From the NCBI GenBank assembly GCA_910585755.1, contig CAJUFH010000001.1:1-64000 (forward strand): a DNA stretch of 64,000 bases, given 5' to 3'. The position numbers and the translations under genes are program-made. Below, piece by piece: positions 48,389-56,400 of the stretch. The notes under the pieces were generated by a model. It saw only the letters and a program-made list of their open reading frames with translations. It searched no databases and was not told where the DNA came from. This DNA is from an uncultured Muribaculaceae bacterium. GTDB lineage: Bacteria; Bacteroidota; Bacteroidia; Bacteroidales; Muribaculaceae. Numbering within the stretch: the stretch's first letter is position 1; every line of letters begins with the position of its first letter.

Positions 48389-49669
48389 TTAAACATTTAT
48401 TTTATCGCCGAACAGCTCGGAGTAAATTTTATCAGTAGCGCCAATATTCTCTTTAATATATTTGCCGGCGGCTTCTCCGGCGTGACGAAGTGTAAGCGCG
48501 TTTCCTGTAAGCGCGGCCATCGTTCCGTTAAACTCCGCGGCGCTGCTGATTGAGAATCCTCCGCCGCAGTCAATCAGGTCTGATGCTTCCTTGAACTTCG
48601 AGTGCTCGGGACCGAAGATGACCGGCATGTTGTAGACGGCCGCCTCGTTGAGGTTGTGGATTCCGGCTCCGAAGCCGCCGCCGATATAAGCGACATCGGC
48701 AAAGCGGTAAAGGGTCGAGAGCTTGCCGAACGAATCGACGATTATGCCGCGGACATTCTTGATATACGGAGGAAACTTGCCGTCGGGGTGGGTCTTGTGG
48801 AGCTTGAGCCATTCCGACAGGAGCAGCACGCTCCCGGCGGGGAAGCGGTTGCGGAGCGCTTCGAGGCGCGTCTCGTTGAACTCGTGGGGGGCGATTATGA
48901 AGGCCACGTCGGTATGGGCGTTGAGCCAGGGGACGTAGACCTCCTCGTCGGCTTCCCAGGAGGAGCCGGCTATGAAGCGCAGTTTGTGCCCGGAACCGAA
49001 TCCGGGGAATCCGGCGATGTCTACCGTGGAGCGCATCACGTCGGTGACACGGTCGAAGCGCGTGTCGCCGGCGACTGTCACGTTCTCGATGCCGATAACT
49101 TTCAGCAGGCGGCGCGAGCGCTCGTCCTGGACGTACAGGTGGTTGAAGCATCGGAGCATGTTGCGGAACATTCCGCCTACGGAGCGGAAGAAGCGCTGGC
49201 CGGGGCGGAAGATGGCCGAGATGATATATGTCGGTATTCCTCTGCGCCGCAATTCGTTAAGGTAGTTTCCCCAGAACTCGTACTTTATGAAAATCGCCAT
49301 GGAGGGTCGGGCGAGGTCGAGGAAATGCTTCACGCGGTGGGGCGTGTCGAACGGGAGGTAGACGACCGCGTCGACATAGGGGTAGTTCTTTCGCACTTCG
49401 AAGCCCGAGGGGGAGAAGAACGACAGCAGGATCGGCTTCTCGGGATGTTCTCGGCGCAGGCGCTCGATCATCGGGCGACCCTGCTCGAACTCTCCGAGCG
49501 ACGAGGCGTGGAACCAGACGCAGCCCGGTTTCAGCCCCAGGCGGCGCCGGAGGATGTCGTTGGTACGATGCTGGCCGCGTAGCATCTTGCGTACTTTGGG
49601 GCTGCGCAGCGATACCGCCTGGGCTGCCAGGGCGTAGAGCCGTATTCCGGTGTTATAGAGTACGTTCAC
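48389..49669 (-). CDS. waaA: 3-deoxy-D-manno-octulosonic acid transferase
   Basis: WaaA (KdtA) adds Kdo to lipid A at the inner membrane in LPS synthesis. The 426-residue protein has the family start NTGIRLYALAAQAVSL, the acceptor-binding WFHASSLGEFEQGRPMIERL, IFIKYEFWGNYLNEL, GDTRFDRV and the C-terminal GGGFGAGIHNLNEAAVYNMP with PVIFGPEHSKFKEA, which binds CMP-Kdo. It follows gltX by nine bases on the same strand, a pairing also seen in other Bacteroidales. It ends 178 bases before argR. Confidence 0.95.
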   Translation of the reverse strand: MNVLYNTGIRLYALAAQAVSLRSPKVRKMLRGQHRTNDILRRRLGLKPGCVWFHASSLGEFEQGRPMIERLRREHPEKPILLSFFSPSGFEVRKNYPYVDAVVYLPFDTPHRVKHFLDLARPSMAIFIKYEFWGNYLNELRRRGIPTYIISAIFRPGQRFFRSVGGMFRNMLRCFNHLYVQDERSRRLLKVIGIENVTVAGDTRFDRVTDVMRSTVDIAGFPGFGSGHKLRFIAGSSWEADEEVYVPWLNAHTDVAFIIAPHEFNETRLEALRNRFPAGSVLLLSEWLKLHKTHPDGKFPPYIKNVRGIIVDSFGKLSTLYRFADVAYIGGGFGAGIHNLNEAAVYNMPVIFGPEHSKFKEASDLIDCGGGFSISSAAEFNGTMAALTGNALTLRHAGEAAGKYIKENIGATDKIYSELFGDKINV

Positions 49670-49678
49670 GGTCGCGGG

Positions 49679-51214
49679 TTATTCGGCTGGCTGGGGTATT
49701 TTCTCGATAGCCAGGCGGATGCGCCCGATAATCTCGTCGCGGCCCATAAGTTCGGCAATGTCGAACATGTGGGGACCCTTGCATTCGCCGACGACGGCGA
49801 GGCGGAAGGCGTTCATGACGTTGCCCATGTGCAGGCCGTTGTCGGTAATCCAGCCGAGCACCACCTCTTCGGCCTCTTTGGATGCCATGGAGGGGAGGTC
49901 GCGGATTATTTCCGTAAGTTTTTCCATAAGGGCCGGAGTCTCGGCTTTCCAGCGCTTGCGGATATCCTTCTCGGCGTATTCGTCGGGGCGGACGAAGAAG
50001 AAGCGCGCCTGGTCCCAGAGTTCGGGAAGGAGGTTTACGCGCCCCTTGACCATTTCGAGGGCGGCGGCGATATACTCGTCAGAGAAGTCGGCGGGGTTTA
50101 CGCCGCGGGCCATCATTATGGGCTTGAAATACTCGGTCAGCTCCGCGCCGGTCTTTGCCATGATGTATTCGTGGTTGAACCACTTGCATTTCTCGAAGGC
50201 GAACTTTGCTCCGGCTTTCGAGCAATGGTCGAGGGAGAAGCGGCTGACAAGGTCATCCATCGACATGATTTCGGTGTCGTCGCCGGGATTCCATCCCAGG
50301 AGGGCCAGGAAGTTGACAACGGCTTGGGGAAGGTAGCCGGTCTCGCGGTATCCCGAGGAGATGTCGCTGCTCTTGGGGTCGTGCCATTCGAGGGGGAAGA
50401 CGGGGAAACCGAGGCGGTCGCCGTCGCGCTTCGAGAGCTTTCCTTTGCCGTCGGGCTTGAGCAGCAGCGGCAGGTGGACGAAGGCGGGCATCGTGTCGGC
50501 CCATCCGAAGGCCTCGTAGAGGAGGACATGGAGGGGGGCCGAGGGGAGCCATTCCTCGCCGCGGATAACGTGGCTGACCTCCATCAGGTGGTCGTCGACG
50601 ATGTTCGCGAGGTGGTATGTCGGGAGGTCGTCAGCGCTCTTGTAAAGCACCTTGTCGTCGAGAATCGAGGAGTTGATTGTCACTTTGCCGCGAATCAGGT
50701 CGTTGACCTCGACGTCGCGCCCCGGTTCTATCAGGAAGCGGACTACGTACTGCGCTCCGCCGTCAATCAGGCGCTTGACCTCCTCGGCGGGGAGGCTGAG
50801 GGAGTTGCGCATCGACAGGCGGGTCGAGGCGTCGTACTGGAAATTTGGCTTCGAGGCGCGTGCCTGCTCCAGCTCTTCGGGGGTGTCGAAGGCGATGTAG
50901 GCCTTACCGGCGTCGAGGAGCATCTTGACGTGCTCGCGGTATATGTCGCGGCGCTCGCTCTGCTTGTAAGGGCCGTAGGCTCCACCCTCGCGTACCCCTT
51001 CGTCGATTCCGATTCCGAGCCATTTGAGCGACTCGTTGATATAGTCCTCGGCTCCGGGCACGAAGCGGTTGGAGTCGGTATCCTCGATGCGGAGAATCAT
51101 GTCGCCGCCGTTCTGGCGGGCGAAGAGGTAGTTATATAGAGCCGTGCGCACTCCTCCGATGTGGAGGGGGCCCGTAGGGGACGGGGCGAAGCGCACTCTT
51201 ACTTTCCTTTCCAT
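49679..51214 (-). CDS. gltX: Glutamate--tRNA ligase
   Basis: GluRS charges tRNA-Glu (and in organisms without GlnRS also tRNA-Gln). The 511-residue class I enzyme has the HIGH-type motif RFAPSPTGPLHIGG (about residues 6-19) and the KMSKS-type motif GKLSKRDGD (about 254-262), plus the editing-free anticodon domain of bacterial GluRS. Other blocks include RIEDTDSNRFVPG and the YHLANIVDDHLMEVSHVIRG segment. waaA follows after nine bases. A TAATTTCG -7-like box lies at 51290-51297. Confidence 0.97.
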   Translation of the reverse strand: MERKVRVRFAPSPTGPLHIGGVRTALYNYLFARQNGGDMILRIEDTDSNRFVPGAEDYINESLKWLGIGIDEGVREGGAYGPYKQSERRDIYREHVKMLLDAGKAYIAFDTPEELEQARASKPNFQYDASTRLSMRNSLSLPAEEVKRLIDGGAQYVVRFLIEPGRDVEVNDLIRGKVTINSSILDDKVLYKSADDLPTYHLANIVDDHLMEVSHVIRGEEWLPSAPLHVLLYEAFGWADTMPAFVHLPLLLKPDGKGKLSKRDGDRLGFPVFPLEWHDPKSSDISSGYRETGYLPQAVVNFLALLGWNPGDDTEIMSMDDLVSRFSLDHCSKAGAKFAFEKCKWFNHEYIMAKTGAELTEYFKPIMMARGVNPADFSDEYIAAALEMVKGRVNLLPELWDQARFFFVRPDEYAEKDIRKRWKAETPALMEKLTEIIRDLPSMASKEAEEVVLGWITDNGLHMGNVMNAFRLAVVGECKGPHMFDIAELMGRDEIIGRIRLAIEKIPQPAE

Positions 51215-51289
51215 CTGGTGTTGCTGTTCAATTTGGTGTCCGGGAGCGCCCTGCGACGGCGGGGCGGGGCCGGTTTGGAGTTATAAACG

Positions 51290-51297
51290 CGAAATTA
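51290..51297 (-). promoter_or_regulatory. -7-like box of gltX-waaA
   Basis: On the minus strand this reads TAATTTCG, one base from TAnnTTTG, 75 bases before gltX. Confidence 0.35.
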
Positions 51298-51397
51298 GTT
51301 AAATTTCCTGAATTACGCTAATTCTGCGTAATGTATTTATGCGTTGTCGCTGGCTGCGATTACGGCGTGAACCCGCCGGGCCGTTTTTCCGGGCGGG

Positions 51398-51937
51398 TCA
51401 GGAAAATTCCTCGCGGAGGGTCTCGAACCTCGAGGCCGCCGCGGGCCCGAACTTGGCGATGCTTGCCCTGACGCGTTCAATGGGTTTCTCGGCCATGTCG
51501 CCCGACTTGGAATAGAATTTGTCGGCGTAGCAGACGAGCCGTTCGAGGAGCGTTTCCGGCATGTAGGAGCGCCCGGGGGGAATGGGCAGGAGGGCGGCTT
51601 CTTCAGGGGAGAGGCCCGAACCGGTGTGGCGCTCGGCGACGCGGGCGTAGGTTTCCGGCGCTCCCTCGCGGCGCAGGAGGTCGGCCCCGGCGTACCCGTG
51701 GGCGAGGTAGGGGAGGGAGCCCCGGCACTCGATGCCCGCCGCGTCGGTCAGGCTGATTCCGATGTCGTGGAGCATCGCGGCTGCCTCGATTTCCTCCTCG
51801 TCGAGGGGGAGGGAGCGGCGGCGGGCGATTTCGAGGGCCTTGTCGGCCACGGAGCGGCAATGGCGCATATAAATATCCCGCAGGCGGGTGCCGGCGGGAT
51901 AATATTTGTCGATGACGGTCTGGTAGTCGAACCGCAT
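51398..51937 (-). CDS. HD-domain phosphohydrolase
   Basis: This 179-residue HD-superfamily protein has the metal-binding residues in the order H...HD...H...D: His26 (RHCRSVADKALEIA), His57-Asp58 (AAAMLHDIGISLTD), the HTGSG segment near residue 104, and Asp in LVCYADKFYSK. HD proteins cleave phosphate from nucleotides or related metabolites. The substrate is unknown. It begins 16 bases after ilvE on the same strand, so it is probably co-transcribed with it. Confidence 0.87.
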   Translation of the reverse strand: MRFDYQTVIDKYYPAGTRLRDIYMRHCRSVADKALEIARRRSLPLDEEEIEAAAMLHDIGISLTDAAGIECRGSLPYLAHGYAGADLLRREGAPETYARVAERHTGSGLSPEEAALLPIPPGRSYMPETLLERLVCYADKFYSKSGDMAEKPIERVRASIAKFGPAAASRFETLREEFS

Positions 51938-51953
51938 TTCTTTATTCGGAAGT

Positions 51954-52982
51954 TTAGAGGTCGAGGATTACGTTCCATCCGTGGGTGTCCTCGATTTCGC
52001 CGAGACGGATGCCGTTGAGGGTGTCGTAGAGGCGCTGGGTTATCGGGCCTGGCTTGCCGTCCTTGGCGATGACGTATTTGACGCCGGTGTCGAGGTCGTG
52101 GATTTCGCCCACGGGGGAGGCGACGGCGGCGGTGCCGCAGGCGGCTGCTTCCTCGAAGTCGGCGATTTCGTCGACCTTGATGTGGCGGCGCTCAACCTCC
52201 AGTCCCATGTCGCGGGCGAGCTGCATCAGGGAGTCGTTGGTGATTGAGGGGAGGATGGAGTCTGACGCGGGGGTTATGTACTTGCCGTCCTTGATGGCGT
52301 AGAAGTTCGCCGGGCCGCACTCGTCGAGGTAGAGTTTCTCTTTCGGGTCGAGATAGAGGACGGCGGAGTAGCCGAGGGAGTGGGCTTTCTCGCCGGCCTG
52401 GAGGGAGGCTGCGTAGTTACCGCCTACTTTCCAGCGGCCTGTGCCGCGGGGCGCTACGCGGTCGAACTCGCGCATGAGGCAGATGTTGGTGGGCTTGAAG
52501 CCGCTCTTGAAGTACGGGCCGACGGGAGTTACGAGGATGATGAAGCAATACTCCGAGGCGGGGCTGACGCCTACCTTCGGGGTCATGCCGATTTCCAGCG
52601 GGCGTATGTAGAGCGACGCTCCAGAGCCGTAGGGGGGGATGAAGCGCTCGTTGAGAGTGACTGCCAGGCGTACCATCTCCATGAATTTCTCATCGGTGAT
52701 GGGCTCCATCATGATGCCTCGGGCGGAATCCTGGATGCGGCGGCAGTTTTCCATCGGGCGGAAGACGCGTACCTTGCCGTCCTTGCCGCGGAAAGCCTTA
52801 AGGCCTTCGAAAATTTCCTGCCCGTAATGGAGGGCTGTGGCGGCGATATGGATGTTCAGGGTTTCCGACGAGGAGACCTCGATTTCGCCCCATTTGCCGT
52901 CGCGGTAGTAGCAACGCACGTTGTAGTCGGTGGGTACATATCCGAATCCCAGCGACGACCAGTCAATCTCAGCGTTCTTCAT
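51954..52982 (-). CDS. ilvE: Branched-chain amino acid aminotransferase
   Basis: IlvE is a PLP enzyme that interconverts Leu, Ile and Val with their 2-oxo acids. The 342-residue class IV aminotransferase has the pyridoxal lysine in GTGRWKVGGNYAASLQ, LHYGQEIFEGLKAFRG, YIRPLEIGMTPKVGV, and the C-terminal CGTAAVASPVGEI. The frame is open for 18 codons upstream, but the -7 box TATATTTG at 53013-53020 and the family start MKNAEIDWSSLGFGYVPTD fix the start at 52982. The HD gene follows. Confidence 0.95.
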   Translation of the reverse strand: MKNAEIDWSSLGFGYVPTDYNVRCYYRDGKWGEIEVSSSETLNIHIAATALHYGQEIFEGLKAFRGKDGKVRVFRPMENCRRIQDSARGIMMEPITDEKFMEMVRLAVTLNERFIPPYGSGASLYIRPLEIGMTPKVGVSPASEYCFIILVTPVGPYFKSGFKPTNICLMREFDRVAPRGTGRWKVGGNYAASLQAGEKAHSLGYSAVLYLDPKEKLYLDECGPANFYAIKDGKYITPASDSILPSITNDSLMQLARDMGLEVERRHIKVDEIADFEEAAACGTAAVASPVGEIHDLDTGVKYVIAKDGKPGPITQRLYDTLNGIRLGEIEDTHGWNVILDL

Positions 52983-53012
52983 CTTGATTTTTATAGTTGG
53001 GTTATTACAGCG

Positions 53013-53020
53013 CAAATATA
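53013..53020 (-). promoter_or_regulatory. -7 box of ilvE
   Basis: On the minus strand this reads TATATTTG, 30 bases before the ilvE start. Confidence 0.55.
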
Positions 53021-53112
53021 CAAATTTATTTGCCAACGCCGCGTCTTTTGGCGGAAAATTTCTTAAAAAATGCCAAATGGGCGCTTTTCGGCCTCTGCCA
53101 CGCCCGGCGGGG

Positions 53113-53808
53113 TTATAATATCAAGGGGAGGATGACGGGGGTCAGCAGGGAGGTGAGCAGTCCGTTGAGGGTCAGGCCGAGGGAGGAGAAGGCGCCGTAG
53201 CGCATGCCATAGCGTTCGATCGCGGCGGCGGTGCCGACGGCGTGGGCCGAGGTCCCTACCGAGAGTCCCCCGGCAATCGGGCTGTGGACTCGGCTGAGGC
53301 GGAGCATCTGGAACCCCGCCATCCCTCCGAAAATCCCGGTGCAGACCACGACGGCGGCGGTCAGCGAGGGTATTCCTCCTACGGTGGCCGAAATCTCCAT
53401 CGCAATGGGGGTGGTGACCGCCTTGGGGGCCAGGGATAGCACCACCGCGTCGCTCGCGCCGAGAAACCGTGCCAGCAGTACAACGGAAACGACGCCCGCG
53501 ACGCATCCGGCAAGCTCGGCCAGCAGCAGGGGAACCATCTGCTTGCGTATGTTCTCCAACTGGCGGTATAGAGGCACGCCGAGCGCTACGACGGCCGGTT
53601 TCAGCCAAAAGTCGATATACTCGCCACCCTCGGCGTATGTGTCGGGGGAGATGCCGCCGGCGTAAAGGAAGCAGATCAGTACGAGGATTGTTACGAGAAT
53701 GGGGTGGAAGACGGCCACCTCGGTGCGCTTCTGTAGCTGCTTCGCTCCGAGAAACACGGCGAACGTCAGCGCGATCAGGAAATACTTATTTTGTAGGAAC
53801 GACTCCAT
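53113..53808 (-). CDS. lrgB: LrgB-like membrane protein
   Basis: LrgB/CidB proteins are polytopic inner membrane proteins linked to murein hydrolase control, autolysis, and in some bacteria pyruvate or glycolate transport. The 231-residue protein has the family LSLAPKAVTTPIAMEIS motif, GIFGGMAGFQML and GTSAHAVGTAAAIE, with several membrane segments. It overlaps lrgA by 23 bases, the standard pairing. In this window it is the last gene of a four-gene operon headed by an OLD-like ATPase. Confidence 0.93.
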   Translation of the reverse strand: MESFLQNKYFLIALTFAVFLGAKQLQKRTEVAVFHPILVTILVLICFLYAGGISPDTYAEGGEYIDFWLKPAVVALGVPLYRQLENIRKQMVPLLLAELAGCVAGVVSVVLLARFLGASDAVVLSLAPKAVTTPIAMEISATVGGIPSLTAAVVVCTGIFGGMAGFQMLRLSRVHSPIAGGLSVGTSAHAVGTAAAIERYGMRYGAFSSLGLTLNGLLTSLLTPVILPLIL

Positions 53809-54163
53809 TGCCTTTGTTGCGTTTTGACATTAGGCGGCGGCAGAGCTGGTGGGTCCACCCCGTGACGGCTATTATTATAAAGGTGCTGACGACCGTCGCC
53901 GTGACAATCGCGCCCCATTCCTCTGAGATTATGTCGAAGCAGCGCATGACGCCGACGCCGGCCGGCACGAAGAAGAATCCGAGGTTGCGGACCAGGAAGT
54001 CGGCTACCTTGTCGACCCACATCAGGCGCACCCACCGCAGTTTCAGCGCTGCGGCGAGCGCCACCATCCCGATGATGCTCGACGGCACCGGGACCCCGGT
54101 GAGCCACACTACCAGCTCCCCGAACGCCAGGAACGCGAATATTACCGCGCATTGAAGAATCAT
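53786..54163 (-). CDS. lrgA: LrgA/CidA holin-like membrane protein
   Basis: This small polytopic protein of the holin-like LrgA/CidA family has 125 residues. The VPVPSSIIGMVALAAAL segment (about 24-42) is the family signature, with further membrane helices at FFFVPAGVGVMRC and VVSTFIIIAVTGW. LrgA-type proteins are proposed to form or block membrane pores that affect lysis. Its start codon overlaps the stop of the upstream TOPRIM-like gene by four bases (ATGA), and its end overlaps lrgB, so the four genes are translationally linked. Confidence 0.92.
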   Translation of the reverse strand: MILQCAVIFAFLAFGELVVWLTGVPVPSSIIGMVALAAALKLRWVRLMWVDKVADFLVRNLGFFFVPAGVGVMRCFDIISEEWGAIVTATVVSTFIIIAVTGWTHQLCRRLMSKRNKGNGVVPTK

Positions 54164-54702
54164 ATCAGTTTGTTAAAGAGGTTGGTTATATCAACGTCAG
54201 AGGCGGAGTAGGACCTTTCGGCAAGATAGCTTAGGAGACTTTTCATAAGGTCCATTTCCGGGTCTTCCGCAAGTGAATTGAATAGCGACTTGAAGCGGGC
54301 ATCGCGGCTCGACAATACATTTTTTGTCTGTGTTGTAAATGGCTTGAGCTGGGTGGGAAGATTGAATTTTTCCGGGTTAACCCCAGAACGGGCGGCGCAG
54401 TCAAGAATGAACCCGTCGCATGCGGGGCTGATTTTGACAATGAAATGCGGCTTTATCTTATGTCTCAGTAAGCTAAGGTGGCTGCTTGTAGCGACTACGT
54501 TGAATTCTGTCGTATAACCTGGCATACGTTTGTCCGCGTCAATGATTCCTACAGCGAAACGGTCTGCAAACTTTGTCTGCATTATACGAGTGACCTGGTT
54601 ACATCCTTTCTGATGGTTACACATCCCCTGCCCGAATACCAACGTTTCAACCAGATTGGTATCGATGAAACATTCGGGAATGATAAAATCGGCGCGCGTC
54701 AT
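54160..54702 (-). CDS. TOPRIM-like partner of the OLD-type ATPase
   Basis: This 180-residue cytoplasmic protein is not assigned to a named family with confidence. The N-terminus DFIIPECFIDTNLVETL has the spacing of the TOPRIM first motif (Glu10, Asp14, Glu19; compare VEGxSD). VGIIDADKRMPGY carries the DxD pair (Asp55, Asp57) expected about 45 residues later. This is the pattern of small TOPRIM proteins such as RloB or AriB that accompany an ABC-type ATPase in anti-phage systems. Its start overlaps the ATPase stop by three bases and its end overlaps lrgA, so it is made with both. Nuclease activity is inference. Confidence 0.65.
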   Translation of the reverse strand: MTRADFIIPECFIDTNLVETLVFGQGMCNHQKGCNQVTRIMQTKFADRFAVGIIDADKRMPGYTTEFNVVATSSHLSLLRHKIKPHFIVKISPACDGFILDCAARSGVNPEKFNLPTQLKPFTTQTKNVLSSRDARFKSLFNSLAEDPEMDLMKSLLSYLAERSYSASDVDITNLFNKLI

Positions 54703-55682
54703 CAGTTATCGGTTATGGCTTCAAGATTGAAAAACATATCCATTCCACAGTCATAGGCGTTCTGCATTTCGCTGTCAGAGAGCCGACGGACAATTGTCGC
54801 ATTATCTTTCATATCCGCCACATATACCGCAAGTTCGTCTCCGGCATCTTCGAGCAGTGAGTTGATTATGTACGGGCTATGGGTCGTGATGAAGAACTGA
54901 TTCTCCTCAGAAGCCAGTATGTCGTTTACGATGCTTGCGATATATGGCGGGAAAGTATGTGACTCAGGTTCTTCAAAGCAAATGACCTTGTTTCTGTTGC
55001 TCCTGATGGCGGCTTTATAGAATATAAGCCGTTGCAAGGAATCTGCGAGTGACTTGAAGGGGACGAGGAATATGTCGGCCCCGTTCTCCCGCATCGCCTT
55101 GATTTGATTGGATGCGGTGTCGAATACCATCTTCAGGCCGTAACCGTGGAATAGTTCGGAAAGTGGGCCTTTCAAATCAGGGAGAGAGGCCACGACTTCC
55201 ATCAGATTGGAGCCGGAAGGAGGAAGAAGATAACTTAGTCCGGCCCGTTCCGGGTCAAACTGCCGCGGGAAGAAATACGCGAGGATGTCGGGGAAGCTGT
55301 TCGGCTCCTTCTTCGAGGTCAGTGTAAGCGACTGTGAGAAATTGTATTTTGACCGGGTTTCTCCGATAGTCGTGTCAATTGCCAGTCCGTTGTTCGCCGC
55401 GGCATATAGTTTGAGACTGTTAGTCCCTGCTGAAACTGAAATGTTTCGTCCCGCGGTTATTCCGTTGTGGAAAAGGTCGGGAATGTTTTCGACTCTGACA
55501 AGTGATTTTAAAGATTTGTTGTTGGATAAGGCCAGATAAGGCGTGTCGAAAAGGGCGAGCGCCTCAAGGATATTGCTCTTGCCGACATTTGGTCTGCCTA
55601 TCAGCACGTTAATGCGCCGACATCCATCCAGAACAACGTCGCTGAGCGATTTGAAATTTCGGATTCTTAGCTCCTTGATCAT
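54702..55682 (-). CDS. OLD-like AAA/ABC-type ATPase
   Basis: This 326-residue ATPase of the OLD/RecF-like class has the N-terminal IKELRIRNFKSLSDVVL, Walker A GRPNVGKSN (29-37), Walker B VICFEEPESH (about 233-242) and the switch His in FFITTHSPYIIN (His268). It is short: there is no long coiled-coil hairpin and no fused TOPRIM domain; the TOPRIM-like protein is encoded by the next gene. An in-frame ATG at 55703 adds seven residues; it is only seven bases from the -7 box, while 55682 has a purine-rich AGAGAGAAG before it. It heads the operon with lrgAB. Such ATPase plus TOPRIM pairs are often phage defence. Confidence 0.8.
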   Translation of the reverse strand: MIKELRIRNFKSLSDVVLDGCRRINVLIGRPNVGKSNILEALALFDTPYLALSNNKSLKSLVRVENIPDLFHNGITAGRNISVSAGTNSLKLYAAANNGLAIDTTIGETRSKYNFSQSLTLTSKKEPNSFPDILAYFFPRQFDPERAGLSYLLPPSGSNLMEVVASLPDLKGPLSELFHGYGLKMVFDTASNQIKAMRENGADIFLVPFKSLADSLQRLIFYKAAIRSNRNKVICFEEPESHTFPPYIASIVNDILASEENQFFITTHSPYIINSLLEDAGDELAVYVADMKDNATIVRRLSDSEMQNAYDCGMDMFFNLEAITDN

Positions 55683-55710
55683 ATAATCTTCTCTCTGTGC
55701 CATAATGGCG

Positions 55711-55740
55711 CAAAGTTAGCAAAAAAAATCTGAACATCAA
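55711..55740 (-). promoter_or_regulatory. Promoter of the ATPase/TOPRIM/lrgAB operon
   Basis: On the minus strand TTG (55740-55738), 19 bases and TAACTTTG (55718-55711) match the consensus. It is the only promoter seen for the four overlapping genes. Confidence 0.65.
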
Positions 55741-55791
55741 TCTTTATGTAATCGGACATCCCTTCCACGGACTCGTAACCGCCATATTTGA

Positions 55792-55968
55792 AATCCGTGT
55801 CAATCCGTCGCATCCGTGGGGAGCGAAGCGACTATAAAAATCTGTGTGTCAATCATTTCTTGTTATGCGACCTCTCCGAGGCCGTTTTCATCCACGACCA
55901 ACAAACACCGCACCTTCGCGGCTTTGCCGCTCGATACGGTGCTACAATTACGCCGCGGCTTCGCCGCT
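55792..55968 (+). repeat. Dispersed repeat family, copy B
   Basis: This 177-base unit differs from copy C (56092-56268) by 12 substitutions and no gaps. It contains GTGGGGAGCGAAGCGAC, TCTGTGTGTCAAT, a CACCG/CGGTG stem enclosing GCGGC-TTT-GCCGC, and the terminal hairpin GCGGC-TTC-GCCGC. It is related to copy A at 29850-30034. Confidence 0.85.
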
Positions 55969-56091
55969 CCGAAATATAGGGATTGGATGCGTCTGACACA
56001 CGGATTTTTTTGGTGGGGGGCGCGCCATCCACGGAACTGACGGATTAACACGGATTTTTGTATCGGGGAAGGCGACAGGGGATGAGGAAAA

Positions 56092-56268
56092 AATCTGTGG
56101 GAATCCGTCGCATCTGTGGGGAGCGAAGCGACCATAAGAATCTGTGTGTCAATCATTTCTTATTATGCGACCTCTCCGAGGCCGTTCTCATCCACGACCA
56201 GCAAACACCGAACCTTTGCGGCTTTGCCGCTCGATACGGTGCTATAATTACGCCGCGGCTTCGCCGCT
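56092..56268 (+). repeat. Dispersed repeat family, copy C
   Basis: This copy lies exactly 300 bases from copy B in the same orientation. The 123 bases between them hold a further ACGGATTAACACGGATTTTT fragment of the same kind. No protein frame explains the 55704-56400 gap; short frames inside the repeats are artefacts of its composition. Confidence 0.85.
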
Positions 56269-56310
56269 AACAAGTGGGATTGGGTGTGGCCGAGGACTTG
56301 TTAAGAAAAA

Positions 56311-56350
56311 TAGAAAAAGGCGCTGTGTCAACTACCTTGACGCAGCGCCT
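56311..56350 (-). terminator. Terminator of the adhesin/protease operon
   Basis: The arms 56318-56331 and 56337-56350 form a 14-bp stem with one wobble. On the minus strand TTTTTCTATTTTT follows. Confidence 0.85.
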
Positions 56351-56400
56351 GAAAGGGTTTAAGGGAGAGAGTCGGGGGAGTGTGTAGTCTGGAAGGGCGG

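Noticed and set aside
49769..51139. 456-codon plus-strand frame opposite gltX
   Set aside because: gltX carries HIGH and KMSKS-type motifs; the opposite frame is compositional.
51371..51400. GC-rich hairpin after the HD gene as a terminator
   Set aside because: The stem is imperfect and has no T-run on the minus strand; too weak to call.
55788..56362. Short frames in the 55.8-56.3 kb repeats
   Set aside because: They occur at the same offset in both repeat copies and follow repeat structure, not codon structure.
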